From the NCBI GenBank assembly GCA_965229695.1, contig OZ245921.1, forward strand, positions 2,480,001 to 2,544,000: a stretch of DNA of 64,000 nucleotides, read 5' to 3'. The stretch is from JANSYL01 sp965229695 (GTDB lineage Bacteria; Pseudomonadota; Alphaproteobacteria; Rhodobacterales; Rhodobacteraceae). The notes under the pieces were generated by a model. It was given only the letters and a program-made list of their open reading frames with translations, had not been told where the DNA came from and did not search any database. The position numbers and the translations under genes were made by a program. Shown here piece after piece: positions 24,108-32,330 of the stretch. Position 1 is the first letter of the stretch; every line of letters starts with the position of its first letter.

Positions 24108-24968
24108 CTAGAGGACCTCGGAAAAGCGAGATGGAATTTCGATGAGAAACCCACGTTCCACGTTGTGACCTTCGGTAATATGCCCTGGCCGCGTCCGGAT
24201 ACCGCGTTTGCGTTGAGGCGCGGCGATCTGATCTCGGGCGGATTGATACACCTCATCCCCAGGAATGGGCGTGGCGAGCGTAACTTCTTCAAATCGCGTC
24301 AACCGACTCTCGACATGCACCATCATGGAGCGATCGTTCGGTGCAGTGGCGCGTTCGGCTAGCCTTGCTTCGGCAATGTCCCGGTCGTGAAGCGCAAGGT
24401 GAAAGAGGTGTAGGTTGTTGGCAAAGCGCAGCTCTTGCCAGTCGGCACGATGAAATCCTGGCCCCCAACGAACGGGGTGGAAGATGACCACGGGTTTCGA
24501 GAACTCACGAGTTACAACGCCATAGCGGCGTTGCGCCAAAACCGATGAGGCATTGGGATCTAGCGGGGGCTCATTCTCTAAGTGATGGATTACGTCCGTG
24601 CCAAGCGCCGAGACGCAGCCAAGTTCCCTGGATTGTTCAATCGCCTCGACTAATCCAATTCCTTGGGCTGGATCGACGACCAGAAATTCATCTGAGTCGG
24701 CCCGAATTACGGCATCGTAGGATTTTAGCAGAAACTCGGCAAAATCACTGGCGTATTGTGCTGCCCAATCGTCTCTTTGGCGCCGCCGATGGGGAACGCC
24801 CGAGACAACGATACGACTAACCTGATCGGGCAGAGGTGGGCAGTCCCAATCTGCGCCGCGGCAGATCACAAAAAGGTTCTCAAGGCCAATTGCGGCCCCG
24901 TAATGGGCAATCCACTTTTGCAGGAAATACCGATCGTTACGAACGATCGTAATGGCTGCGATCTTCAT
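24108..24968 (-). CDS. family 2-like glycosyltransferase, compositionally atypical
   Basis: The 286-residue protein begins 'MKIAAITIVRNDRYFLQKW' and has the 'AVIRADSDEFLVV' acidic motif near residue 90. These features fit the Glyco_tranf_2_4 group of GT-A glycosyltransferases, often used in surface polysaccharide or protein glycosylation. The donor and acceptor are unknown. Codons are visibly more AT-rich (for example AATTTC, GATGAG, TCATCTGA stretches) than in the flanking genes, which suggests horizontal acquisition. It lies between prfC and the frameshifted gene on the same strand, and its stop abuts the latter's ATG. Confidence 0.8.
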   Translation of the reverse strand: MKIAAITIVRNDRYFLQKWIAHYGAAIGLENLFVICRGADWDCPPLPDQVSRIVVSGVPHRRRQRDDWAAQYASDFAEFLLKSYDAVIRADSDEFLVVDPAQGIGLVEAIEQSRELGCVSALGTDVIHHLENEPPLDPNASSVLAQRRYGVVTREFSKPVVIFHPVRWGPGFHRADWQELRFANNLHLFHLALHDRDIAEARLAERATAPNDRSMMVHVESRLTRFEEVTLATPIPGDEVYQSARDQIAAPQRKRGIRTRPGHITEGHNVERGFLIEIPSRFSEVL

Positions 24969-25038
24969 GCGCTTTGCGTATCCTAGAACCTTTTGCGACC
25001 TTTGGTCTGGAATTCAGGCTCTCAAGTCAACACTTGGC

Positions 25039-26658
25039 TCACACCATCAACTCTTTCGTCGCGCTCAGCGTGATGTCGGGATAGTCGCGCTCCACCCGGT
25101 CGATATCCCATTGCAACCGCGTCAGGTAAACCGGGTCGCCGTCATTGTCGCTGGCCATGTGCTGCTTATTGGCGGCGGCGAATTTATCGACTGCCTCCTT
25201 GTCGCCATGCACCCACCGGGCCGAGGTGAATTGGGATGCTTCAAAGCGCACCGGCAGCCCGTATTCCAGCTCGATCCGGCTGGCCAGAACCTCAAATTGC
25301 AAGGCACCCACAACACCCACGATAAAGCCCGAGCCGAAGCTGGGCTTGAACACTTTGGCCGCACCTTCTTCGGCGAACTGCATCAGGGCCTTTTCCATAT
25401 GTTTGGCCTTGAGCGGGTCTCCCGCGCGCACCGATTGCAGCAGTTCCGGCGCAAAGCTGGGGATGCCAGTAAAGCGCAACCCCTCGCCTTCGGTCAGGGC
25501 GTCACCGATGCGCAACTGCCCGTGGTTCGGAATGCCGATGATGTCGCCGGCCCAAGCCTCCTCGGCCAATTCGCGGTCGGCGGCCAGGAACAGGACGGGG
25601 TTGCTGATCGCCATGGGCTTTTTCGACCGCACATGGGTCAGCTTCATACCGCGCTGGAAATGGCCCGAGGCCAGCCGGACAAAGGCCACCCGGTCCCGGT
25701 GTTTCGGGTCCATATTGGCCTGCACCTTGAACACGAACCCCGCGACCTTCTTTTCCTCGGGCCCCACCTGGCGGGGCTCGGCGGTTTGCACCTGTGGTTC
25801 GGGGCCATATTCCGCGATCCCGTCCATCAGTTCCTTGACGCCAAAGCTGTTGATGGCCGAGCCGAACCAGATCGGCGTCAGGGTGCCATCGAGAAAGGCC
25901 TGCCGATCCATGGCGGGCAGCAGCTCGCGCGCCATTTCGACCTCTTCCTTCAACTGTTCCAGCAGCGTTTCGGGCACGTGATCGGCAAGCGCCGGGTCGC
26001 CCAACCCTTCGATCTTGATCGATTCCGCCACCTTATTGCGGTCGGCGCGATCCATCAGTTCCAGCCGGTCATGGATCAGATCGTAACAACCCAGGAAATC
26101 GCGCCCCATCCCGATGGGCCAGGAGGCAGGGGTGACATCAATGGCCAGGTTTTCCTGGATCTCATCAATGATTTCAAAGGTGTCGCGGCTTTCGCGGTCC
26201 ATCTTGTTGCAGAAGGTCAGGATCGGCAGATCGCGCAACCGGCAGACCTCGAACAGTTTCTGCGTCTGGCTTTCCACGCCCTTCGCCCCATCAATCACCA
26301 TAATCGCGGCATCAACCGCAGTGATCGTGCGATAGGTATCTTCGGAAAAATCGCTGTGGCCGGGCGTGTCGACCAGATTAAAGCGATAGCTGCGCCCGGC
26401 CCCGTCGAAATCAAACGACATGGCGGATGCACTGACCGAAATCCCCCGGTCCTTTTCCATCTGCATGAAATCCGACCGGGTGCGCCGCGCCTCACCTTTG
26501 GCGCGCACTTGGCCCGCCATCTGGATCGCGCCGCCATAAAGCAGGAATTTTTCCGTCAACGTCGTCTTGCCCGCATCAGGGTGCGAGATGATCGCAAAGG
26601 TGCGGCGCCGGGAAATCTCGGGCGGCAATTCGGGGCGGTTTGTGGCACTGTCCAGCAT
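25039..26658 (-). CDS. prfC: peptide chain release factor 3
   Basis: RF3 is a GTPase that removes RF1/RF2 from the ribosome after termination. The G1 motif 'ISHPDAGKTTLTEKFLLYGG', switch region 'RGISVSASAMSFDF', G3 'DTPGHSDFSEDTYR' and G4 'CNKMD' are clear, followed by the domain II and III sequences. ATG 26658 is chosen over 26694 because homology starts near 'RRRTFAIISHPDAGK' and the extra 12 residues look unrelated; this gives 539 residues, close to family length. It is leftward, and nothing upstream suggests special regulation. Confidence 0.96.
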   Translation of the reverse strand: MLDSATNRPELPPEISRRRTFAIISHPDAGKTTLTEKFLLYGGAIQMAGQVRAKGEARRTRSDFMQMEKDRGISVSASAMSFDFDGAGRSYRFNLVDTPGHSDFSEDTYRTITAVDAAIMVIDGAKGVESQTQKLFEVCRLRDLPILTFCNKMDRESRDTFEIIDEIQENLAIDVTPASWPIGMGRDFLGCYDLIHDRLELMDRADRNKVAESIKIEGLGDPALADHVPETLLEQLKEEVEMARELLPAMDRQAFLDGTLTPIWFGSAINSFGVKELMDGIAEYGPEPQVQTAEPRQVGPEEKKVAGFVFKVQANMDPKHRDRVAFVRLASGHFQRGMKLTHVRSKKPMAISNPVLFLAADRELAEEAWAGDIIGIPNHGQLRIGDALTEGEGLRFTGIPSFAPELLQSVRAGDPLKAKHMEKALMQFAEEGAAKVFKPSFGSGFIVGVVGALQFEVLASRIELEYGLPVRFEASQFTSARWVHGDKEAVDKFAAANKQHMASDNDGDPVYLTRLQWDIDRVERDYPDITLSATKELMV

Positions 26659-26814
26659 GGGCCGGGATATAGCCGCCGTTGGGCCCTGCCGCAATGACCC
26701 GGCTGTCAGCGAGAGTCAGCAGATTTTGTCCCGCGCGAAACCCCGCCCTAGGCGGGGATGGCGACTCGTGCTACCTATCGAACATAACGGGAACATCTAG
26801 CAGGGAGATGCGAT

Positions 26815-27183
26815 ATGACACTGGAAGAGATTGCAAACGCGTTGGTCGATGGCTGCCGCACCCAGAAAGAGGATGAAAATCTTGGAAAGCTTTATGCCGA
26901 GGATGCGGTATCTGCCGAAGCTGCCGATTTCAGCGGCATGGGGCGCGAGACCAAAGGGATCGAAGGCATTCGCGGCAAACACGCCTGGTGGGGGTCGAAT
27001 TTTGAGGTGCATGGCGGCGATGTGCAGGGGCCGTTTCTGCATGGCGATGATCGCTTTGCGGTGATTTTCGAAATTGACGCGACCGAGAAGGCCAGCGGCC
27101 AGCGCACCCAGATGAAAGAGGTCGCCATTTATCACGTCGCGGACGGCAAGATTGTGCGGGAAGAGTTTTTCGGAACCGCCTAA
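26815..27183 (+). CDS. SnoaL-like / NTF2-fold protein
   Basis: The 122-residue protein matches the SnoaL-like (NTF2 fold) pattern: an N-terminal helix, 'LGKLYAEDAVSAEAADF', 'GIEGIRGKHAWWGSNFEVHG', then strands 'DDRFAVIFEIDAT' and 'KEVAIYHVADGKIVREEFF'. Such proteins are small cytoplasmic lyases or ligand binders; the substrate cannot be read from the sequence. GGGAGATGCGAT precedes ATG 26815. It stands alone, divergent from prfC and convergent with the Hint gene. Confidence 0.85.
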   Translation: MTLEEIANALVDGCRTQKEDENLGKLYAEDAVSAEAADFSGMGRETKGIEGIRGKHAWWGSNFEVHGGDVQGPFLHGDDRFAVIFEIDATEKASGQRTQMKEVAIYHVADGKIVREEFFGTA

Positions 27184-27188
27184 ACCGC

Positions 27189-28184
27189 TTAATCTGAATG
27201 CCCCCGGCTGGCGCGGGTCAGCCGGGCGGCGGCATCCTCGGGCGAACCAAGCGTGGCCTCATCGACCTCCAGATCGGCGCGGCCATCGGCGGGGTCGCTG
27301 CGCAGGTTCAAATCCTCGGGCAGGCGGGCGCGATGCATACCGGTGACCAGCAAGCTTTCGACCGCAATCCCTTCGGCATAGATGATTTCATGGCCATCAA
27401 AGATCAGTTGGTAGCTGTCGACATGGCCGCCTTCTTGGTGCTGAACCGTGTCGCCATTGACCAGCAATTCGGCGCGCACCATCACCTCGGCCCGGCCTGC
27501 GCCAAGCGTATCGCGGCGCTGCCAGATGAACAGGCGATGCTGCGGGCTAAGCCACAGGTCGCGCGCCGTGTTCAACGTGCCTTCGCTGATCCGCACCAGC
27601 GCGGCGGGCCCCGTGGCGCGATATGTGTGTTGCGCGATCCAGCGGATCGGTTGCGGGCCATGGGCGCGGGTCAGCAACACGTCGCCCACCGCCAGATCCT
27701 CGACCGCGCGTTGCGAGCCATTGGCCATGGTCAGATGCGTGCCCGCGACGAAATTCACGCTGGCAATATCGGCCAGCCGCGCGGGCGCGCCAGCGGTTTC
27801 GCTGCCGATCAGCTCATATTCCACCACGTCCCGGATCGGGGCCAGCGGCAGAATATGTTGCGATGCGCCCAACTCGCCCACGCATTCCAACACCAAGGCT
27901 TCGGTCATTTCCCCCGAACTGCGCATGAAATGGTGGCAATCCAGAATTTCGACTCGATCCCCGGGCAGGCCAATCTCGGACCCGTCGGCAACCACCTGGC
28001 CGCCCGCCGCATCGTCACAAATCGCCAGCCGCGCCGGGGTTGCATCGCGATCAAGCCGGTAAATATCGCCCGGCGCCATATCATCGGCCATGCCAATCGG
28101 ATCGCCGGTATTGGCGCCGCTGAGCACCCGAAACCTGTCGGTGGGATAGGTGGTGAACCGGAAAAGCGGGGCGAGTTTCGACAT
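27189..28184 (-). CDS. Hint-domain protein lacking the usual catalytic cysteine
   Basis: A 331-residue protein of the Hint_2 (hedgehog/intein) group common in Rhodobacterales. The Hint block runs from about residue 143: 'FVAGTHLTMANGSQRAVEDL', 'GDVLLTRAHGPQPIRWI', 'LWLSPQHRLFI', 'GAGRAEVMVRAELLVNG', 'YQLIFDGHEIIYAEGI'. Classical members begin the domain with Cys (CF-x-GT); here the residues are Asn144-Phe145, so self-splicing by the standard thioester route is doubtful. The first 140 residues are a domain with 'GDIYRLDRDA' and 'CHHFMRSSGEM'. It has no obvious signal peptide. Confidence 0.85.
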   Translation of the reverse strand: MSKLAPLFRFTTYPTDRFRVLSGANTGDPIGMADDMAPGDIYRLDRDATPARLAICDDAAGGQVVADGSEIGLPGDRVEILDCHHFMRSSGEMTEALVLECVGELGASQHILPLAPIRDVVEYELIGSETAGAPARLADIASVNFVAGTHLTMANGSQRAVEDLAVGDVLLTRAHGPQPIRWIAQHTYRATGPAALVRISEGTLNTARDLWLSPQHRLFIWQRRDTLGAGRAEVMVRAELLVNGDTVQHQEGGHVDSYQLIFDGHEIIYAEGIAVESLLVTGMHRARLPEDLNLRSDPADGRADLEVDEATLGSPEDAAARLTRASRGHSD

Positions 28185-28295
28185 GGGGCCGCCTGTTTTT
28201 CATCTTGCCTAGGACTGGGCCGGGGCTTGGTCAAGACTGGTGGCAAAAGAACCTGCCTGCTAAGCCCGAAGCAACCGCAAAGATGGGAGGGGTCG

Positions 28296-29075
28296 ATGGA
28301 TCTGGGAATCAAAGGGAAACGCGCCTTGGTATGCGCATCATCCAAGGGCCTTGGCAAAGGCTGCGCCGAGGCTTTGGCCGCAGCCGGGGTGGATTTGGTG
28401 CTGAACGCCCGCGGGGCCGAGGCGTTGGAGGAAACCGCCGCGGCCATCCGTGCCGCCCATGGCGTGTCGGTCACGGTGGCGGCGGCTGACATCACCGCCG
28501 AAGATGGCCGCGCCGAGGTGATCGAAGCGGCGGGCGATTTGGACATCCTGGTCACCAATGCCGGCGGCCCGCCCCCCGGCCTTTGGTCGGATTGGGACCG
28601 TAGCGATTTCATCGCGGCCTTGGATGCCAATATGCTGACGCCCATCGCCCTGATGACCGAGTTTCTGCCCAAGATGATCGACAAGGGCTGGGGCCGGGTG
28701 GTTAACATCACCTCGCAATCGGTGAAGGCGCCGATCCCAGCATTGGGCCTGTCAAACTCGGCCCGCACGGGGCTGACCGGCTATGTCGCTGGCACCTCAC
28801 GCCAAGTGGCGAAATTTGGTGTGACCATCAACAACCTGCTGCCCGGCGCGCATCAAACCGATCGGATCGTGGCGCTAGAACAATCCGCCGCGCGCGCGGG
28901 CAATATCACGCCCGAGGAGGCGCGCCAGCAGCGCTGGGCGGGCATCCCTGCGGGTCGCTATGGCACCATTGATGAATTTGGCGCGGCCTGCGCATTCCTC
29001 TGTTCGCAGCAAGCCGGGTACATCGTCGGCCAGAACATCCTGCTGGATGGCGGCGCCACCAACGCGACCATCTGA
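28296..29075 (+). CDS. short-chain dehydrogenase/reductase
   Basis: A 259-residue NAD(P)-dependent oxidoreductase of the SDR family. The dinucleotide motif is 'CASSKGLGKGCAEALAAAG' (TGxxxGxG variant with Ser), followed by 'ILVTNAGGPPPG' (NAG) and the catalytic 'NITSQSVKAP'. The usual YxxxK is not plain: 'GLSNSARTGLTGYVAG' has Asn-Ser-Ala-Arg in place of Tyr-x-x-x-Lys. This variant is known from a group of 3-oxoacyl-ACP-reductase-like SDRs. The start is set at ATG 28296 after GGGAGGGG. The substrate is unknown. Confidence 0.9.
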   Translation: MDLGIKGKRALVCASSKGLGKGCAEALAAAGVDLVLNARGAEALEETAAAIRAAHGVSVTVAAADITAEDGRAEVIEAAGDLDILVTNAGGPPPGLWSDWDRSDFIAALDANMLTPIALMTEFLPKMIDKGWGRVVNITSQSVKAPIPALGLSNSARTGLTGYVAGTSRQVAKFGVTINNLLPGAHQTDRIVALEQSAARAGNITPEEARQQRWAGIPAGRYGTIDEFGAACAFLCSQQAGYIVGQNILLDGGATNATI

Positions 29076-29077
29076 TC

Positions 29078-30217
29078 ATGGCCGAAGATGCGCGCTTTTC
29101 GCTGAAAGACCATCTGTTTAACGCCGAAACCCTCGGGCGGCTGGCGGCGGAATACGCCGCCGGTCTGCCGGGTTTCGACGCGGATCGGTTTTTGGCGCAT
29201 GTGCTGCCCGGCCTTGAGGGCCGCGAGTTGATGGAGCGGCTGGACTGGATCGCCGATTGTATCGAGCCGCAGCTTGTCAGTGATTTCCCGACCATGGCCG
29301 ACCAGATCGAAGCGGCCATGCCCGCGCCCCTGGACCCGACGCTGCGGGACGATGATTTTGGCCATTTCATCCACGCGGTGCCCGGCATTTTGGCGGTGCG
29401 TCATGGGTTGTCCGAACCGTATCTGCCCCGCGCGCTTGATTTGCTTGAGGCCGCGACGCAGCGCTTTTCGATGGAGTTCTATATCCGCCCCTTCTTTAAC
29501 GCCTTCCCCAAGCCGGTGATGGCGCGGCTGACGCAATGGGCGGGGCATGAAAACTATCACGTTCGCCGTCTGGTCAGCGAAGGCACACGGCCCAAACTGC
29601 CCTGGGCCAAGGCGATCAGCGCTGATCCCAAGGATATGCTGCCCTTTCTCGACCAGCTTCACGCCGACCCGACGCGTTTTGTCACCCGTTCGGTCGCCAA
29701 TCACATGAACGACATCTCGAAAGGTGCCCCCGATCTGGTGGTGGACACCCTGGCCAAATGGAAACAGGCCGGTCGGCAAGATGCCAAAGAGCTTGCGTGG
29801 ATGACGCGCCACGCCCTGCGCACCCTGGTCAAACAGGGCCATGCGGGCGCGATGGCGGCCCTGGGCTACCGCCCCGATGCGCCGATCACCGTTGATCACG
29901 TGACGCTTGCGCCCGATGCACCGCAGATCGGTGACCGCGCGACCCTGACCGTCACCCTATCCGCGCCGGAACCGACGCCCGTTCTGGTCGATTACATCAT
30001 CTGGTTCAAACGCCCCGGCGGCAGCGAAAGCGCCAAGGTGCATAAGATCAAACAGGCCCAGATCGTGCCGGGCAAACCGCTGACCTTGACCAAGACCCAT
30101 GTCTTCAAAGGCAATGCCACCACCTATTCGCTGGTGCCGGGCGAACACCGGCTGGCGGTGCAGGTCAATGGCCGCATCCTGGCCGAGACCCGATTTGATC
30201 TGCGCCCCGCGCCCTAA
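29078..30217 (+). CDS. DNA alkylation repair protein (AlkC-like, HEAT repeat)
   Basis: The 379-residue protein fits the AlkC family of HEAT-like-repeat DNA glycosylases, which remove alkylated bases such as 3-methylcytosine and 3-methyladenine. 'SMEFYIRPFF', 'GHENYHVRRLVSEGTRPKLP' and 'VTRSVANHMNDISKGAPDLV' are characteristic helices of the repeat domain (about residues 30-270). The last 100 residues ('DHVTLAPDAPQIGDRATLTV', 'FKRPGGSESAKVHKIKQ') look like an immunoglobulin-like beta domain, which in some AlkC proteins contacts DNA. It starts two bases after the SDR stop, so the two are co-transcribed. Confidence 0.85.
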   Translation: MAEDARFSLKDHLFNAETLGRLAAEYAAGLPGFDADRFLAHVLPGLEGRELMERLDWIADCIEPQLVSDFPTMADQIEAAMPAPLDPTLRDDDFGHFIHAVPGILAVRHGLSEPYLPRALDLLEAATQRFSMEFYIRPFFNAFPKPVMARLTQWAGHENYHVRRLVSEGTRPKLPWAKAISADPKDMLPFLDQLHADPTRFVTRSVANHMNDISKGAPDLVVDTLAKWKQAGRQDAKELAWMTRHALRTLVKQGHAGAMAALGYRPDAPITVDHVTLAPDAPQIGDRATLTVTLSAPEPTPVLVDYIIWFKRPGGSESAKVHKIKQAQIVPGKPLTLTKTHVFKGNATTYSLVPGEHRLAVQVNGRILAETRFDLRPAP

Positions 30218-30292
30218 TCCGTCACCTTGATTGCCGCCGCGCGGCCTGCTACCTGCGATTTCTGATCGAATTCGTAGGGTATCGCCCCCCGC

Positions 30293-31375
30293 ATGACCAC
30301 GCCCCCCCGCCTAGAGGTTGACACCATCACCTGCCATTTCGATGGGCGGGCCGTGGTCAAGGATGTCTCGTTTTCGGTCGAGGCGGGGCAAGTGATGTGC
30401 CTTTTGGGCCCGTCGGGCTGCGGTAAATCCACGACATTGCGGGTCATCGCGGGCATCGAACACCCCTCGGGCGGGCGCATCTTGGCCGATGGCGAAACGC
30501 TCTCTGATGCCAATCTGCACCTGCCGCCGGAAGCCCGTCGCGTGGGCCTGATCTTTCAGGATTTTGCCCTGTTTCCGCATTTGACGGTGGGCCAAAACAT
30601 CGCCTTTGGCCTGGTCGGGACCAAAGCGGAAAACGACAAGCGCGTGGGCGAGCTGCTCGAACGGGTCGATCTGGCCGGATATGCCGACAAGGCGCCCCAT
30701 ATGCTCTCGGGTGGCGAACAGCAGCGCGTGGCACTTGCCCGCGCCGTGGCCCCGCGCCCTCGCATCATGCTGATGGATGAACCGTTTTCGGGCCTGGACA
30801 ATCGGCTGCGCGACGGCATCCGCGATGAAACCCTGCAGCTTCTGAAGGACGAAGGCACCGCTGTTGTCCTCGTTACCCATGAACCGGAGGAGGCGATGCG
30901 CATGGCCGATCAGATCGCGCTGATGCGCGATGGGTCGGTGGTGCAGAAAGGCGCGCCTTACAACGTTTACAACGCCCCTTGCGACCAGGCGGCGGCGGCG
31001 TTTTTCAGCGATATCAACGTGATCAAGGGCACCGTGCGCGGCGCGCTGACCGAAACCCCCTTTGGCGGGTTTTTGGCCCCAGGTTTTCCCGACGGGTCCG
31101 AGGTTGATATCGTCTTTCGCCCCCAGCATGTGCGGATCGATTTCGACCGCGGCGGCAAGGGCCCCAACCCAACCGCGCGCGATGGCACCCCGGCCCGCGC
31201 CGTGGTGCAAAGATCGCGCTATATGGGCCATGAAAGCCAGGTGGAATTCCGCATGGATTTTGACGGGCGCAAGCTCAAGGCAAAGGTACCGGGGGTGTTT
31301 TTGCCCAAGCCCGATACGGTCCTTTGGCTGATGGTTCCGCGTGATCGCTGTTTTGTGTTTGCCCGTAAAACCTAA
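30293..31375 (+). CDS. ABC transporter ATP-binding protein (FbpC/PotA type)
   Basis: A 360-residue ATPase of the iron(III)/polyamine (FbpC-PotA) type. Walker A is 'GPSGCGKSTTLRVIAG', the Q-loop 'LIFQDFALFPHLTV', the signature 'MLSGGEQQRVALARAVA', Walker B 'RIMLMDEPFSGLD', and the H-loop 'LVTHEPEEA'. The C-terminal TOBE-like domain (about 240-360) is present. No permease or substrate-binding gene is adjacent, so it may be part of a transporter encoded elsewhere. The substrate (iron versus another ion) is inference. Confidence 0.9.
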   Translation: MTTPPRLEVDTITCHFDGRAVVKDVSFSVEAGQVMCLLGPSGCGKSTTLRVIAGIEHPSGGRILADGETLSDANLHLPPEARRVGLIFQDFALFPHLTVGQNIAFGLVGTKAENDKRVGELLERVDLAGYADKAPHMLSGGEQQRVALARAVAPRPRIMLMDEPFSGLDNRLRDGIRDETLQLLKDEGTAVVLVTHEPEEAMRMADQIALMRDGSVVQKGAPYNVYNAPCDQAAAAFFSDINVIKGTVRGALTETPFGGFLAPGFPDGSEVDIVFRPQHVRIDFDRGGKGPNPTARDGTPARAVVQRSRYMGHESQVEFRMDFDGRKLKAKVPGVFLPKPDTVLWLMVPRDRCFVFARKT

Positions 31376-31514
31376 GCGTTCTGGGCCGGAATCGGCCGAT
31401 CTGTGCGTTTTAGGGCTTTGATCTGCGGCGCGGACACCATACCTATGCCCTAGGATTTATGGACGAGCCGCTGGCGCGCGCCCAAAGACGCGCCCGAAGC
31501 GAAGGGAGATTACC

Positions 31515-31760
31515 ATGCTCAACAATATTGGTCCCGCGGGCCTAATCCTGATTGCTGTCGTTGTCTTGGTCTTGTTTGGCCGCGGCAAAATCGCCGGCAT
31601 GATGGGCGAGGTTGGCAAAGGCATCACAGCGTTCAAACGCGGTGTGAAAGACGCGGCAGACGAAACCGAAACCGCAGCGGCCAGCACCGCGGCAGAGCCC
31701 ATCGCAGATGGCTCCAACGCCCGCGACGTGACGCCCGAGCGTGAGCGCGACAACGCTTAA
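31515..31760 (+). CDS. tatA: Sec-independent translocase subunit TatA
   Basis: TatA oligomers form the pore that moves folded, twin-arginine proteins across the inner membrane. The 81-residue protein has an N-terminal membrane helix ('GPAGLILIAVVVLVLFGRGK'), the Gly-Arg hinge and an amphipathic helix ('GEVGKGITAFKRGVKDA'). The charged, unstructured tail is typical. GAAGGGAGATTACC precedes ATG 31515. It begins the tatABC cluster. Confidence 0.96.
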   Translation: MLNNIGPAGLILIAVVVLVLFGRGKIAGMMGEVGKGITAFKRGVKDAADETETAAASTAAEPIADGSNARDVTPERERDNA

Positions 31761-31811
31761 GGCGACGGCCCATCGGCGCTTGGCGCCGGGGCCAAGGTAG
31801 AAGGACGCGCC

Positions 31812-32330
31812 ATGCCAGACATCGGCTGGATGGAATTGCTTGTGATTGGCATCGTGGCGTTGATCGTCGTGGGGCCAAAAGACCTGCCGGTGATGTTCCG
31901 CAAGCTCGGGCAATTCACCGGTCGGATCAAAGGTATGGCCCGCGATTTCCAACGTGCGATGGATGACGCCGCCCGCGAAAGCGGGATGGAGGATGTGAAG
32001 CGCGGCTTTGACGCGGCGGCCAAGTATTCCAACCCGCGCAAAGCCGGGATGGACGCGATCCGCGATACCCTGGGCGACACGCTCGACGACATCGACCCCA
32101 ATAATTACGAAGACGGCTCGGCCACGCAAAAGCTGGCCAAGAAAAAGGCCATGGCCCAAAAGGACACGCGCGAGGCGATTGAAGCGCGCAATGCCAAGCG
32201 CGCCGCCGCCCAAGCCGCCGCCGCCAAGGCCGAGGAGGAGGCTGCCGCTGCCGCCACCCCCGCGCCTGAGGCTGACGCTAAGATCGAGCCTGAATTGCCG
32301 CCCGCCCGCACCGGAACCGACGCGACATGA
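31812..32330 (+). CDS. tatB: Sec-independent translocase subunit TatB
   Basis: TatB is the receptor subunit that, with TatC, binds twin-arginine signal peptides. The 172-residue protein has an N-terminal helix 'GWMELLVIGIVALIVVGPKD', the typical 'PVMFRKLGQFTGRIKGMARD' amphipathic region, and a long Ala/Lys/Glu-rich tail. Length and sequence separate it from TatA. It overlaps tatC by four bases. Confidence 0.96.
   Translation: MPDIGWMELLVIGIVALIVVGPKDLPVMFRKLGQFTGRIKGMARDFQRAMDDAARESGMEDVKRGFDAAAKYSNPRKAGMDAIRDTLGDTLDDIDPNNYEDGSATQKLAKKKAMAQKDTREAIEARNAKRAAAQAAAAKAEEEAAAAATPAPEADAKIEPELPPARTGTDAT

Noticed and set aside
24952..26697. A 581-residue plus-strand open frame
   Set aside because: It lies over prfC, which has all GTPase motifs on the minus strand. 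The plus-strand translation is His/Arg/Gln-rich with no recognisable domain, as expected for an antisense shadow in GC-rich DNA.
27198..28295. Long N-terminal extension of the SDR frame
   Set aside because: The SDR fold starts at ATG 28296 after GGGAGGGG. The upstream part is the antisense of the Hint gene.
31376..31514. GGCCG-GAAT-CGGCC hairpin after the ABC gene as terminator
   Set aside because: The stem is short and no T-run follows, so I do not call it a terminator.
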